Counted from the stretch's first letter, positions 52,001-63,562 are shown. The stretch: DNA of 64,000 nucleotides from Chlorella sorokiniana (GCA_025917655.1 CP084609.1:372001-436000), one strand, 5' to 3'. Translations and numbers: made by a program. The notes: generated by a model from the sequence alone, not told the origin.

Positions 52001-54408
52001 GCACCTCCGCGTACTTGGTGCTTTGCGAGCAATCAGCAAACTGCGCTTGCGTGCCAAAGGCGGGGGTGGGTCTGTGTAACCTCCCTGCACTCATGCAGCG
52101 AGTAGATGTCTTCTTTACTGAAATAAGATAAGTGGAAAGCATCAGCCCTGCAACTAGTTTCTCACCTTCACAAGCAGCACAACTGATGCACTGCCATGAG
52201 TGGTAGCTGAAAACCCATGCAGAGAACAAAGTGTCTTCGCTTCCTCTACAGAATCCAACATGAGAACATCCTGTGAAATTTGAAAATTGGGGCAGACACG
52301 CTGTGAAGAATGCAATATGTAGCTCCCGAGGGTCACAAAGAAGAATCACTTGCCATGAGCCATGTCAGCTTGACAGCAACAGCGATATTGCTCTTTGGCG
52401 TCAGTGTCTCTGCCAGTGTACGCAAAGCCCGAGCTCGCACCTGAAATGCAGGAGTGAATGGGGTAGCGGAAGTGACTCAGAGGGTCAAACCAAGCCTCAA
52501 GAACGCACAATTCATCAGTCACCTGGCCAAAGTAGATGTGGGCCAAACAAGCTAATAAGTAAGGCGCCTGCCGTACAAGGATGAAAAAGCGCACAAAATT
52601 CCCAGAAGAGAACGCACGCTGCAGCAGTGTAGCCAGGATTTGCCCCTCAATCAACAGTGACCCAATGATGACAGAGTGGAAGGGTTTCAAATACAAAAAA
52701 ATAAGTGGCAACATGACTTGTGCCAAAACCCCAATCTACCTGCAGCTGAAGTACCCATTGAACAGGGGCGGACTGTTGCAAACTAAATCGCATTTCCTGC
52801 AAGGATTTTAGCATTTATGTCTGGCCACGCAGAACAGTTAGCCTGAACATTGAACAGATGCCCACCTGTAACATGGATAGGAAATTTTGGGAATCCCCCT
52901 TGAACTTGCCATGCTGTCCCATAAGACTCAACAAGTGGTAGGCCCTGAACTCTGGCTCTGCAAATGATGTGGCGATGCCCGCTTGGCGCAGAACACTAAG
53001 AAAACAGTTGACTTTTGTCACACAAATAAACTGAGCAACCTGACACGAGCGCTCTGCCTGCCGCCGCCAGTTTGTTATACATATCGCAAAGCGAGATAAG
53101 CGCCTGCAAATATGGCGACAAGGAGCCTTGGCAGCACTGACAACTGCATGTCAGTTTTCAACAGGCCAGATCATGGCTGGCAATGGCACATAGTCATGAC
53201 GCCCCACAAGTCACACTTTGTTCATTTGCTCCATGTTCAAATGAGAATTGAAGCCTTCCAGTTCTGTGACTGCATGCATAGAAGTTGCCGATACGTGATC
53301 AGCACTGGATTCTATAAGCACATGCAAGGCAGCACGTGGCTCTCAAAGAACTCACTGGATGCTTCCTCTTCACACAGATCATGCTCCGACAACAGGTGAA
53401 AGCGAACAATCTCCTCGAAAACCTCTACAGCAAACTCATCCTGCAATGTTAAAGCACCGGAAGAAAGCATGAAAGTTGCGTCCACAGCATGCCTGTGGCC
53501 GTTCCAGGTGATGAGCAACTCCTCGCTGCTTGCTTACATCAATCCCTTGAATGTACAGGTCCTGGCGCACAGAGCGATAACGGTCCCAGAGAAACTTGTG
53601 AATGAGGCCTAATCGGACATCTTGCCTGCAACCAGTGATAACATGTTGAGCGTGCTGGTAAGAAACAATCTGGCTTGCAAGCAAGCGCCCATGCCTGTCC
53701 AGCAAGTTGCGCAGATGGGCCATGGTTAGACGCAGAGCACTGCGTGTACGAAAAATTCTGGTCCATTGTTGGTGTCGTCAATCTACGGCAACACCCAGCA
53801 CCAGTCAGTATTTGCTGCTATTAGAAAGCTTGGCGTAGAAAGAAAGAAAGACTTAGAGGAGCATCCGCTTCGCAAAATAAAGCACCCACCGTCCGTGCGA
53901 ACCGCTTCACTGCCAGCTCAGGAGTGGTAACCGCTGAATTTTGCAGATCCACACGTTCAAATATCTGTTTGCATAGTGCAGTCCAGCGATGGAAACAGAC
54001 ATCTTGACTAGCTTGCAATCCCACCCAACCATCTCACTTGAATATCATTCAAACGACTTCGACGATCCCGCTCAGTTGCAGGACACATCTCTTCACAAGT
54101 GCCAACAATAGCGTCGGGTTGGCCATCCCACTCTTGGTCTGCTGCACAGACTACGTTGCAAGCATGGGGTGTCATAGGCGAGGCAAAATCAGTTGCATGT
54201 GAAACATTCATTGTTGTGGCACACCAGCGTTTGAAGTTTGTCGATCTGGTTTATTGGTGCAGCGTTTCTGGAGGTCACGCAAACGTTTCTGAAGGTCACC
54301 TCCTTTCAAGGTGGCTGCCGGCACACATGAACTTCCAAAGCGGGATGCTCGCAGGAGCTCCTTCAGCTCATCTTCCTCCATGCCCCAAAAAGCAAACGTT
54401 CTCTGCAT
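49087..54408 (-). CDS. SAC3: SAC3/GANP-domain protein, TREX-2 mRNA export scaffold
   Basis: SAC3/GANP scaffolds TREX-2, which couples transcription to mRNA export at nuclear pores. The start at 54408 (MQRTFAFWGMEEDELKELLR) leads through exons 54225-54408, 54038-54150 and 53890-53964. The SAC3 signature is GTCEEMCPATERDRRSRLND, then FERVDLQNSAVTTPELAVKR. The helical core follows at about 53440-53780 (LRLTMAHLRNLLDRHGR; FLWDRYRSVRQDLYIQG), 53310-53440 (FEEIVRFHLLSEHDLCEEEA), 52830-53010 (EFRAYHLLSLMGQHGKFKGD) and 52560-52620 (AFSSGNFVRFFILVRQAPYL). Around 51160-51720 is a Gln-rich, coiled-coil-like stretch. The C-terminal part (49998-50870 and 49443-49985) is divergent, and the stop is at 49087. 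I did not fix every exon. The large size and domain order resemble plant SAC3B. Confidence 0.85.
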
Positions 54409-54744
54409 ACCTAGAAGCGGCCCCGGTTGTTTTGCGTTTCCAAACAGAAGTCGAGGATATTGCTGCGGCTGTTATGCTCAATCATCGCCCTGAAACATAT
54501 CCGTCTTGAGTTTACCTGAAACTTCAACGTCCGGGGCACTAGGGCCTAGCAGGTGCCTCCAGCGCCAGCTGTTTCTACAAACCTCGGCTCATCGGGAGGT
54601 TCGTTGTTCGTCTCTGCCTGATCTCACATGTGTGTGTGAAGACAAGTGTCCTGCTTGCAGTACTGCATGAGGGTAAAGGGTGAGAAAGAGGAAGCAAAGA
54701 AAGAAGAGCTTGCGACCACACGGTGACCCGGGAGTGAGAACGAA
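54409..54744. promoter_or_regulatory. Divergent promoter region SAC3/LC8
   Basis: About 335 bp between two divergent starts. No coding motif is seen. The + strand frame over 54410-54510 is antisense to the SAC3 5' UTR. Confidence 0.4.
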
Positions 54745-55230
54745 ATGACATCGGAGCGCAAACCGGTTGTCAAAAGCACAGACATGAGCGACGAGCTGCA
54801 GCAAGACGCTATCAACACTGCGCAACAGGTTGCTTGCGCATGAGATCAAACGAAACCGCGCCAGCCCCAGAATGTCGAAACGGTCCACAACGGCGCCGTT
54901 CAAACCTAGCATCTGCACCTATGGAAAGTTTCTGACAACTTGCTCATATGCAATGCACTCCTCTTATCCCAGGCACTGGACAAGTTTAATATTGAAAAGG
55001 ATGTTGCGGCATACATCAAGAAGGAGTTTGATGCTAAGCATAATCCCACATGGCATTGCATTGTGGGCAGGAACTTTGGTGAGTCACATGATAATGTAGC
55101 TGGTAGTGTGGGTGTGAGCAAGACGTTCCCTCCCCTTGCCAACCCAGGTTCCTACGTGACACATGAAACCAAGCACTTCATATACTTTTACTCCGGTCCA
55201 GTGGCTGTGCTTTTGTTCAAAAGCGGATGA
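54745..55230 (+). CDS. DYNLL: Dynein light chain LC8 (DYNLL family)
   Basis: LC8 is a dimeric hub that binds linear motifs and serves dynein, flagellar radial spokes and myosin V. Three exons sum to 273 nt (90 aa): 54745-54828, 54973-55078, 55148-55230. The N-terminal [20 protein letters not shown] matches the family start. The second exon encodes [20 protein letters not shown] then [13 protein letters not shown], and the last encodes [20 protein letters not shown] to LLFKSG, virtually invariant from algae to animals. All phases agree and no frame problem is seen. A TGTAA signal lies at 55357-55361. Confidence 0.96.
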
Positions 55231-55356
55231 CTCTGCACAGTTCATCAGACAAGAAGACTCTCGGAAGTTTCCACCGCTAAAGATATGTTATCTTCTTGTG
55301 AAATCACAAGGGAAAGTGAGGCTGCCCTCCTTCACAATGATCGTGTTGTGTCCGCC

Positions 55357-55361
55357 TGTAA
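55357..55361 (+). terminator. TGTAA polyadenylation signal (LC8)
   Basis: Chlorophyte-type signal about 130 nt after the LC8 stop on the same strand. Confidence 0.45.
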
Positions 55362-55561
55362 GGGGCAGTTGTTCAGCTGCATGGTTAAATTCATGTGCAC
55401 GATAAGGGGCCCTGCCATCTTCCGCTGTTTGGACTATCTCACCAGACCGCTGTATTTGTTACAGATCTTCGCGTTCGTCCGTGGGAACTGAAATTGGAGC
55501 CCGTGTGCCGGAGTAAAGCAAGGAAAAGAAGGATGCTGCTCATGTTGATCCTTCATAGGAG

Positions 55562-55636
55562 GGTGCGCGATCGGGCGGGGGGCGGGCGCGCGTGCGCGCA
55601 TGCGCGCGCGCGTGCGCGGGGGGGGGGCGCGCGCTG
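55562..55636. repeat. Alternating CG-rich tract (Z-DNA prone)
   Basis: A run of GCGCGC/GTGCGC dinucleotides, including a GCGCGCATGCGCGCGCGCG-like core, is flanked by G8-9 runs. Alternating purine-pyrimidine sequence like this can adopt Z-form DNA. It lies between LC8 and the RING-AP2 gene in a locally GC-rich region. Confidence 0.7.
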
Positions 55637-56714
55637 TGGAGCCATGCCGTCACCCAGTCCCTGAACGCTGCTTCCAGGCCTCCTTAGGCATGCACGAGCT
55701 ACGGCTGCGAACTCATGCTCCCATGTGGCTGGCTGACCCACAGCATACGATGTGCCCTCTCCCCCGCACCCCCGGCGCCCCCTCCCCCACACACAAATGC
55801 ACACCTCTTCGCTTCCAAAGGCCTGGCTGGCAGGGGCGCAGGTAGGTGCGCTGAGCACAAGCCAGGCCTGCTGCATTGCTGTCGGCGCCGGAGCTGGCAC
55901 CAGCATCACTGTTTTGAGGAGGACAGCTTCGGGCATGGCGTCAAAGTCCTTGTTGGGGACGGCGCGCTGCCAGAAAGCAGAGCAGGATTGCAAAAGTTCC
56001 ATACTTCTCGAGAATGATTCATCTTTAATTCAAAACTCCTTCCATGCAGCCTACGCTGCCGATATTGCTGCTTCTTGGGATGAGCATGTTGGTGGCCTGC
56101 TTTGGCTGTCAAGAGCCGGCCCAGATGGCCAACCTGAATCATCGTTTGGCCATCTTTCATCGTGCTGTGCGATTGTGTTGTGCTCGCACAGTGCAGCAGT
56201 GCCAAGGGCTGCCTATGTTGCTGAGCCACGGTGTGCAAGGCCGCCTTGTTGCTGGAGAGGCATGTCACTCAGCCTTGTTAGCTGACTTGCTCTTGGGTGA
56301 GCGTCGCGCATCCCCGGCCCAACACAGGCCCTCATCCGCTGCTGCACCTTTGCCCCCACCGCAATGGCCTCTTCTGCAGCTTCCACCAACTTTACCTGTG
56401 CGTGACAGTGACAGCGCCATCACTGTCTATCAGCGCCCGCTTTTGCTCCGTCTTTACCCTTGCGTCTTCATTGGCCACCGCTGTCATAGTGATGAAATAA
56501 TTAGGGCCCCGGATTGTAAGTGCGTGTTGAAAATCTGACTCATTCCAGGTGCGCTGACCGGCTCGTGCACGCGGCAGCAGCGTTTAGCAGCGCCCTTCCC
56601 TGGAAATTTCGCCAGTGCACGCGCCGAGGAGGAAACTTAAGGAGGAGCGGAAATTCGCGACGGCCGGCTGAGCGGTGAGAAGAAGAAGAAGAAGATGACG
56701 CGCGGGGCGTATTC

Positions 56715-56740
56715 GCGTAGTGCCCGTGAGGGCACTACGC
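56715..56740. repeat. Perfect 11-bp inverted repeat
   Basis: GCGTAGTGCCC, four bases (GTGA), then GGGCACTACGC: exact 11-bp arms. As DNA it is a cruciform or dimer-binding site; as RNA, a strong hairpin. It sits about 0.9 kb upstream of the RING-AP2 start. Confidence 0.85.
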
Positions 56741-56805
56741 AGGAGGAACGGGGTTAATCGCGATCTCACGCCCCTGGCTCCTATAACAAAGCAAAGCAAC
56801 GAAAG

Positions 56806-57435
56806 TCAGCCAGAATCTGCGGGCCTGGGCCGCGCCCTAGCTGTCTGCCGCTGCTCCGCCCACCGCGCCGTCGCTGCAGCCTCAGCAGTGCGCGCTGCAG
56901 CCGTCGCCGCAGCCGCCTCCGCCGTGACTGCCCCCGCCGCCGCTGTCCCTGTCGCTGCCCGCTGTCGTTTGACGTCGCCCTTAGGAGGATCATGCCCCGC
57001 CAGCCGCTTGCCACGCCTGGCTGGTCTCGCCGTAGGCTGCTGTCTCGGGCGCTGCTGCCGCTCCCCGCCTGACGACGGAGATCGCCTTCTGCGCCTGGCT
57101 CCAGGTGGTGCCCCTGGCACCGAGGACATTGGGTGTATCGAAAGCATGGGCGACTGCGGCTCATCTGGGGGAAGGGGCAGGGCAGGGGCTTTAGGCAGCT
57201 GCGGCAAGGGGCCATGCGGGGCTGGCCCGTCAGCAAGCCGGGCGCGGGCGCGCTTGCGAGCGGCAACGAATGAAACGCAAGACTGCACAGAGCGCTGCGC
57301 AATATCAATCACAAGCTTGCGAACGCAAAGAAAGAAACTCGATCTCCTCGAGAGCCGGACGCAATGTACAACGGGGTGCAGTACTGTGGCACCTGCCTCT
57401 CCAGAAAACTCAAATTTCTCGAATATATAACGCAA
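56806..57435 (-). CDS. Hypothetical basic, low-complexity protein
   Basis: An ATG-led frame of 209 codons, head to head with the RING-AP2 gene (about 220 bp between starts). It is rich in Arg, Ala, Pro and Gln, with clusters such as GARRRRRSPSSGGERQQR and an Ala/Thr tail that could suit a disordered nuclear protein. However, the region is very GC-rich, and frames of 236 codons (+, 56720-57430) and 175 codons (-, 56781-57308) are open over the same bases. So openness alone is poor evidence. It may instead be a promoter-proximal GC island. Confidence 0.3.
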   Translation of the reverse strand: MRYIFEKFEFSGEAGATVLHPVVHCVRLSRRSSFFLCVRKLVIDIAQRSVQSCVSFVAARKRARARLADGPAPHGPLPQLPKAPALPLPPDEPQSPMLSIHPMSSVPGAPPGARRRRRSPSSGGERQQRPRQQPTARPARRGKRLAGHDPPKGDVKRQRAATGTAAAGAVTAEAAAATAAARTAEAAATARWAEQRQTARARPRPADSG

Positions 57436-57655
57436 TGGCCCGTTACAGTATCAGTCACTCAAAGAAACCCTAAACGTCCCCGGTAACCTCTCAAATTGTC
57501 CCTGCTTGAAGCCAAACAGTACGTGCGGCTTAGCAAACAAAAAAGGATAGACAGCTGCCCTTTTCGAGCCTGGCCAGACTCTGGTTGACGAGCCCGCATT
57601 AACAGCTGAACGGGTGTCGCTGAAGCCCGGTCCCGCCCCGCGCCCGGAAATAAAC

Positions 57656-59807
57656 ATGGAGAGAGGGCAAGTGACTCTGTCCCTCGACACGATCCTCCAG
57701 CACTGCCGCTGTTCTATCTGCATGGGTGAGTTCTGTCTGCATGGGCTGGACTTCACGAGTGTCAAATCAGTCGTCCTGATTGTAGGGCTTGAGAGCTTGC
57801 AGGGCTAATGAAGAATACAAGGGCGATCTCCGCGTGCATGCATCGGTTCTGCAAAGACTGCATCGAAGCTTGGCTGCGAACCCAATTGTATGTTGTTTGA
57901 CCTCCATCTACATTGCCATTGTCAAAGTCCTTAACCAAGTTTGTGCTGCATCCACAGGGACAATAGTTGCCCACAATGTCGTGCCAAGTTTGCTAGCAAG
58001 CGTGATTGCAAACCAGTGAGGCTGGTCACCTATCATGTTGTGGGCTGCGCATTGGTGTAACTCCCTGAATACGCTGTACAGAATCGCGTCGTCTGCAGGA
58101 TCCCGTTTTCGATCTCCTCCTGCGCGCCATGTTTGGCGAGATTGAGGAGTTTGAAAAGCAGATGTTAGAGCCTTCTAGGGAAATCCTCGAGCGTGCCAAG
58201 ACCGTTGGACAGCACATTGTGCAGGTGAGTGTCATTCTTTGTCCTGCGCAGAGAATACCTCGAAAGACCTTCGCTGAAAAGTAGCATTGGGCTTCTCTTG
58301 GCTTCTACGTAGGCCAAAGAGAGGGCTGCAGCGAAGAACTGGCCATCGCCTATGCCTACAACCATGGAACTGCAACATGACTGGCACTGGCCTGCACACC
58401 AGTGCACAATCTCTGGAAGTGACATGGATGATGTCAAGACTGCACAGACCAGCATATATCCGCAAAATCGTCAAGCGTCTGCTTCCAGCCTGGGCTTGTC
58501 GCATGCCAGCAAGCGTCATGTCCGCACCATGGATTCGTACCAAGACGAGCAGGGCTTCAACAGTCAGGGAACCGTTGATCCTGCTGGCATGCTGTACAGG
58601 TTGGTGCTCTGTTTGCTTGCATCTGGATTTGCAAGTGCAGTAAGGTTCACTACTGTACACCATCGCTGTTGTGGGGATAGCTTAATTGCAAGACACTGTC
58701 CATAACCCTGCAATATCAGCTCAGTGAATATGTAGCTTTGCCTCAATTGCAGAGGCGTGCGTTTTCAAGGCGACAACTGGCAGGCACGGACAAAACGTAG
58801 TGGCAGGGAGGTCAGCCTGGGCCTTTACAACAGTGCAGAGGAGGCGGCAATGGCGTACGACCTTGATCGCTTGCAACAACAAGGCGGCAAGGCGCAGCGC
58901 CTCAACTTTCCACTCCTACGGCAGCACTACAAGCAGATTCTCAGCGACCTGGCTCATGTTCACCAACCCGATGGCCTTCTAGACTTCCTTGCAGTGGCAG
59001 TTCAGGCGGCTGCCAAAGCAGCACATAATGTTCCAGGCGCCACTGCATTGAAGAATACAGGGCCAGTAGCGGCTTCATTGTTAAACTCCCGGCGAACTGC
59101 CGCATCAATGGCTGCTGTCAGTCAGCCGCAAACGCAGCTTGCTGCATGTCCACCAACCAACAATGACGCAGATCTGTGCACAGCAACTAAACCCAGCGGC
59201 GAACAGCTTACTGCTGCTGTTCCGCTGCACACCTCTGCAAGAGCAGGGACCCTTGCTGAACAGCACCCATTGCATGCTGGGTTAGCTTTGAAAATTGCGC
59301 ACGTCCACTTGCAGCCTGGCAATGGCCTGAAGTGGCAGGTAGCCTACCTTGCATGTCCTACTTCAGTTACTGTGCGACAGGTTAAAGAGGTGGGAATGTG
59401 CTTCAATATTGAGACTTGGCAATCATGCTGCCCTGCATCACATGCATATGACAGTTCGCCAACTTCAGGCTGTGGTGCTTGGCGTGGGAGAGAAGCACCG
59501 CATGTCTTCAGGCTCATTACAAATCGAGTTATCTGTGATAAATGACTCAATTTCCACTTTAGACCTCAATGATCTTTACTATAAGGATGACAGGACAGGT
59601 ACTCTCGTACTACAAAATCACATTACCATCAGGTGGGTCATTGCAAGGCAAGAAACCTACTCACACAGGTCACAGCATGTAAACGTTGACCTGATAACTA
59701 CATTGCATTGCAGGGATCTAGTGGCTAGTTTGCAGTCCGCAGAGGAAGGTCTTTGCCTCGAGTATTGGTGCAAAGAGATAGAAGCGAGCAAAGATGCTCA
59801 AGTATGA
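57656..59807 (+). CDS. RING1-like RING finger + AP2/ERF domain + RAWUL-like tail
   Basis: Eight exons (57656-57725, 57803-57887, 57958-58015, 58099-58224, 58313-58599, 58753-59380, 59469-59632, 59714-59807) sum to 1512 nt, a 503-aa frame with no conflict. Residues about 18-60 form a C3HC4 RING: CSICMG, CMHRFCKDCIEAWLRTQ, CPQCRAKFASKRDC, followed by DPVFDLLLRAMFGEIEEFEK. That is the layout of RING1/BMI1 Polycomb ubiquitin ligases. Residues about 205-265 are a full AP2/ERF domain: YRGVRFQGDNWQART, then SLGLYNSAEEAAMAYDLDRL and RLNFP. The last 170 residues (AHVHLQPGNGLKWQVAYLAC, TVRQ, TLVLQNHITIRDLVASLQSA, LCLEYW) resemble the ubiquitin-like RAWUL fold that ends RING1 proteins. Expected role: histone H2A ubiquitylation directed by its own DNA-binding domain. 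That role is inference. Confidence 0.88.
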
Positions 59808-60829
59808 CTGTTTGCTAGGTTATTATTTCATCATCCAGTGCAGTGCCGGTCTGTCCACCTTCTCACCGCTGGACAGATGCAAAGGCTTGCCTTTTGGGAC
59901 ATGCCTGGCCGCCGACCAGTATGTTGATCTTGAATACGTTCGCGCCAGCTCAACCAGTACTGTCCGTCCCGCCCAAATGAGGGTGGCGACCGGTCGAATG
60001 TGCAGATTGACTAGAGGAAGGCTGCGATAATACCACGGGGTGTCCAAAAGACAGAGGATATCAACTTATATAACATGGCCAGCGGTGCTGGTGCTGCAAT
60101 ACTGCCAAAGTGTGCACCTGCGTAGCGAGATGGATGGAAGAACCCACAGATATCCGTAGGCACTTGTAACGTGCAAGCTGACCGCCCTAGAACCCTTGGT
60201 AGAAAGTGTGGCTGCTGGGAGTTTGCTGAAGGCAGTAATCATAGCAGCGTGCATACTGCGCAGCAGTTGCGCCCCTGTGTGATACACTGCGCCTATTCCT
60301 TTGGCTGTAGGCAGGACATACAGTGGACGCACTGCAAGAACCAAAACCAAAAAGAAGGGAAAAGGGTGCTGGGCCGGAAGGTTGCTTCCACTTGGATTTG
60401 ACTGCTCTGGGATGTGTACGCATCTGAGCCTTCAACCTCTAAGAGGTCGTTCCTGTTGTACTTGTTGATTGCGCCTCGTCGTGTTTTCCCTTGGTCTATG
60501 TCCAAGGCCTCATTTCTCAACTCAGTGCCGTTTCAAATCTCCTTCAAGCGGCATTAGCGACATTACATAAAGGTGGATTTGTTGTTCACCAGAAAGCATA
60601 ATTATACACTATGCTCTTGGAGGCGCCATCTCTCTCTCCTCTCTGGCAGTTTACGACATTCCTCCGTTCCTGATTACCATGGACCGACTCGTGGTGCGGT
60701 TGGCCCGTTGCAGTGTTTATTTTGTTGGCGGTCAGCACTGCTGTTGCCATCATGTGCGAACCAGGCCATAAGCTGGCCATTGGACGTAAAATTAATTCCG
60801 CACTGTCCATAGGCCCCCTGAATGGTGTA
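59808..60829. other. Convergent 3' region RING-AP2/ALG5
   Basis: The gap holds a TGTAA signal at 60165-60169 for the + gene. Several short open frames exist on both strands without motifs. A further spliced 3' exon of ALG5 cannot be excluded here. Confidence 0.4.
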
Positions 60830-62411
60830 TCAGAAAAAGCACACTGAGCCACCAGAAGCCATTGTTACAGGCTTGCAGCACCTACCTTCGTAGCCTGCTT
60901 TGATCAAAATCAGTTCCAGTGCCATATGCAAGACCGAGCTTAACCGGACTTTTGATCCTGGTATTTCAGTCCAGTTAACTTGGACCTCTGCCATTGGAAT
61001 CTGGACAGGTAAGGCATGGTAAGAACGAACCTTTGACAGTGATGTGTGTATTTGGTGCTCTACTCCCACACATCGTACACAAGCAGGTTACCACCTCCAT
61101 CTTTTGTGCCAAGTACACAAGCTCAACATCAAAACACCATCTTTGTAAACGTTGGTTCATGAACAGTCGGTGTGCGGCTGTCCTTGTGAACAACTGCAGA
61201 ATGAATGTCTGGACCCATGACACGCAGTCATAGCATCGTGCAAGCAAGGCACAGGCGCGCCCTACCTTGAATCCGCATTGTGTATCGCGTACATTGTTCC
61301 CGACCACTGCCATCACAAGCATGTGAAAAGAATGCATCAGAAAGTTGCGCACCGGGCTTCGCCTCGCTGTCGCTCGCTCCTGCAGCAAACATTGACCTAC
61401 GTAGTCAGCGCCAGCAGGAATCAGGATGGCGCCCCAATTCTTCTGCGATCTAGGCATGCCTGCAGGTGTGCTCTACTGCCAAGCACCATCCCTAAACCTC
61501 TTTCATGACCAAGATGAATCATACGTTGTATGCTTGAACCGTTGGTATAGGAACCGGATCCTATAATGCCCATGAAAACAAAGTTAAGGTGAAAAGGAGA
61601 CCCTTACAGCTACATTGAAGTAACACACCAGAAATTTCGAAGAGCTTGGCCTCAAGAAGTTCTAAGTCAGACACCTGGGTAGCGCCATCAGCATCCATCA
61701 TGAGAAGGCGTTGCCCGCAAGCGCACATCATGCCTACTTTAACTGCAGCGCTTGGCATGAGAGGGTTGTGAATGCCAATCCAGAAATTAGGAAACACCAG
61801 GGAATCCTGCTCATCGTGCATGTGAAGTAAACAGACCACTGCAAGAGCCTGAAACTGCCTTCAACAGACCTGCAAATCCTTTGCCCCGGTTCCGTGCAAG
61901 GCGCACCAATCTCACTGCATCACTCCCATGCGCTTTGATAAATGTCAAAGCTATGCGTGAGGTGCCATCTGTGCTGCCATCATCCACCACGATGACTTCA
62001 AAAGTAAATTGAGGCCCTTCCCTGTCACGTCGCCGCTGCAAGTAGCTACGTTGGCGCCAACATAGAATTCAAAATGTGAGTATTCATCGACCTGTATGAA
62101 TGGGCCCCTGGTTGTATCGCCTACTGACCAGATCATTTCCTGGAGTGTGGCAGGTAGCCTCTGCTCTTCGTTGTAGGCAGGGATCACAACTGACAAGGTC
62201 TTAATGGGATCAGCAGTCTGCAGGACAGATTGCTTGGATTGAACGCCTAAAGAATGACGTGGCTGAGCAGGAAGCCCACCATCTGTTCTCTTGCAGACAA
62301 GTCCACCTTCATCGAGCTGTCAGCGTCCAGGCGCGCAAAAGCGCTGAGAGCAGCCTTTGTTAAAAAGGCAACTATGCAGGCCTGTATGTAAGCAATGAGA
62401 AAGCCATGCAT
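60830..62411 (-). CDS. ALG5: Dolichyl-phosphate beta-glucosyltransferase
   Basis: ALG5 makes dolichyl-phosphate-glucose from UDP-glucose at the ER membrane, the donor for the three glucoses of the N-glycan precursor. Eight exons sum to 909 nt (302 aa): 62280-62411, 62129-62217, 61870-62021, 61629-61742, 61460-61497, 61266-61379, 61095-61193, 60830-61000. The N-terminal helix (MHGFLIAYIQACIVAFLTKA) anchors it. The GT2 domain shows LSVVIPAYNEEQRLP, FEVIVVDDGSTDGTSRIA, RNRGKG, the metal-binding LLMMDADGAT, VLGSRAHLQ, NVRDTQCGFKLFTRTAAH and WCFDVELVYLAQKM. The 38-nt exon 61460-61497 is followed by a GC donor. After IKAGYEG the C-terminus differs from the family, so a GTAGGT donor there could lead to a different last exon. 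Confidence 0.93.
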
Positions 62412-63562
62412 TAGTTGAAAAAATTGCGACTTGCTGCAGGGGATGCGGGAATGTTTGGTTGTGTGGGGTGGGGGTTGGGGGAACCAGGCGGACCCACATT
62501 GTTTTGTGACTACGATAAGTCGTGTGAAAATAGCTCTACTAGTCTGCACCCTGTCGCTTCCATTTCCCCAGACCCAAATGTTTGCCCACACATTTCTCAT
62601 TAAGGCATGACAGACTCTGCCTGTACCACCAGGTCCTTAGGCTGGAACCAGGCACGATCAACCCGCCTATCATCAGCCTTACTTCAACCTCCGTGAGGAT
62701 ATTAACTTTCACCCTCCGTGATTATGTCTAAGGAAGGGGCAAGCCTATTTCAACTACTTCAAGGCTCAGCTTATGTGGCCAACCGTGCATCTGCAGGTGC
62801 CCAGCTGGGCGCTGTGGTTGAATTCTCAACATAGATGTGACAACTACGCAAGGAAAATTTTGCCCCTGGGCTGCAGGCTCAAATGATGAATTTTCAACTC
62901 TGGGACAAGTAAAAACTGAACCTAAACATGGGCGGACAGCTAAAGCATAGAGAGCACATAGAGACGTTAGTAAGTTGCATCGTAGCCCTTCTGTTTTGGC
63001 CTAAAACTCATTGAATAATTAAAAGAATTGCAGGGAAGGTTACACTTCCAGTTGCGGGCACGTGCGCTTTAAAGCATGTAGCAGCAGAGTCGGTGCATTG
63101 CTGCCCACGCCTTGTCGGCAAAAGGTATACTCCGTAATCAGGGAAAAGGAGCCCGGAAAAGATAATTGTCGGCTTTGCTCTGAAGCGCTCGCTGGGAGCA
63201 AAAAATCCCCGATTAGACAGCTTCGTAACAAGCAATCAGCGCAGGGTGAGCCCCACCAACGTTATAATGCCGAGCATGTCCGCCGTGACCCAACAGCGAC
63301 CCTTCACGTGCGTTCTCCGCTGCCGCTTTGATACTTGCGTGGAAGACAAAGGGAGCATGTGCCGCGCATGCAACGAATAGGAGCTTCGAAGGTTGTTGGA
63401 GAAGAGCCGGCTGTGGAGAAAGAAAAGAAGGCTTCATGGTACATAGAACGCTTTTCCCTGATATTTTTTATGAGTGATCCTTGTACTCAAATCTACCGAC
63501 AGTGCGCCGTTGACGTTGTCACAATGGCTGGTAGGAGCCGGCTCTTAAAGGTATCTCTCGCG
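62412..63562. promoter_or_regulatory. Divergent promoter region ALG5/PEX4
   Basis: About 1.15 kb between divergent genes. Frames at 63008-63235 (-) and 63335-63595 (+) carry no motif. No other gene is recognised. Confidence 0.4.

Larger units (their letters stand above)
55231..56714. other. GC-rich stretch, possible unassigned exons
   Basis: Open frames overlap on both strands because of high GC. The most exon-like piece is + 56044-56297 (LVACFGCQEPAQMANLNHRL, then AGEACHSALLADLLLG before GTGAGC). I found no family match or consistent partner exons. Confidence 0.35.

Noticed and set aside
56720-57430. 236-codon + strand open frame
   Set aside because: It is Cys/Ala/Arg-rich, typical of a shadow frame in GC-rich DNA, and competes with two other open frames over the same bases.
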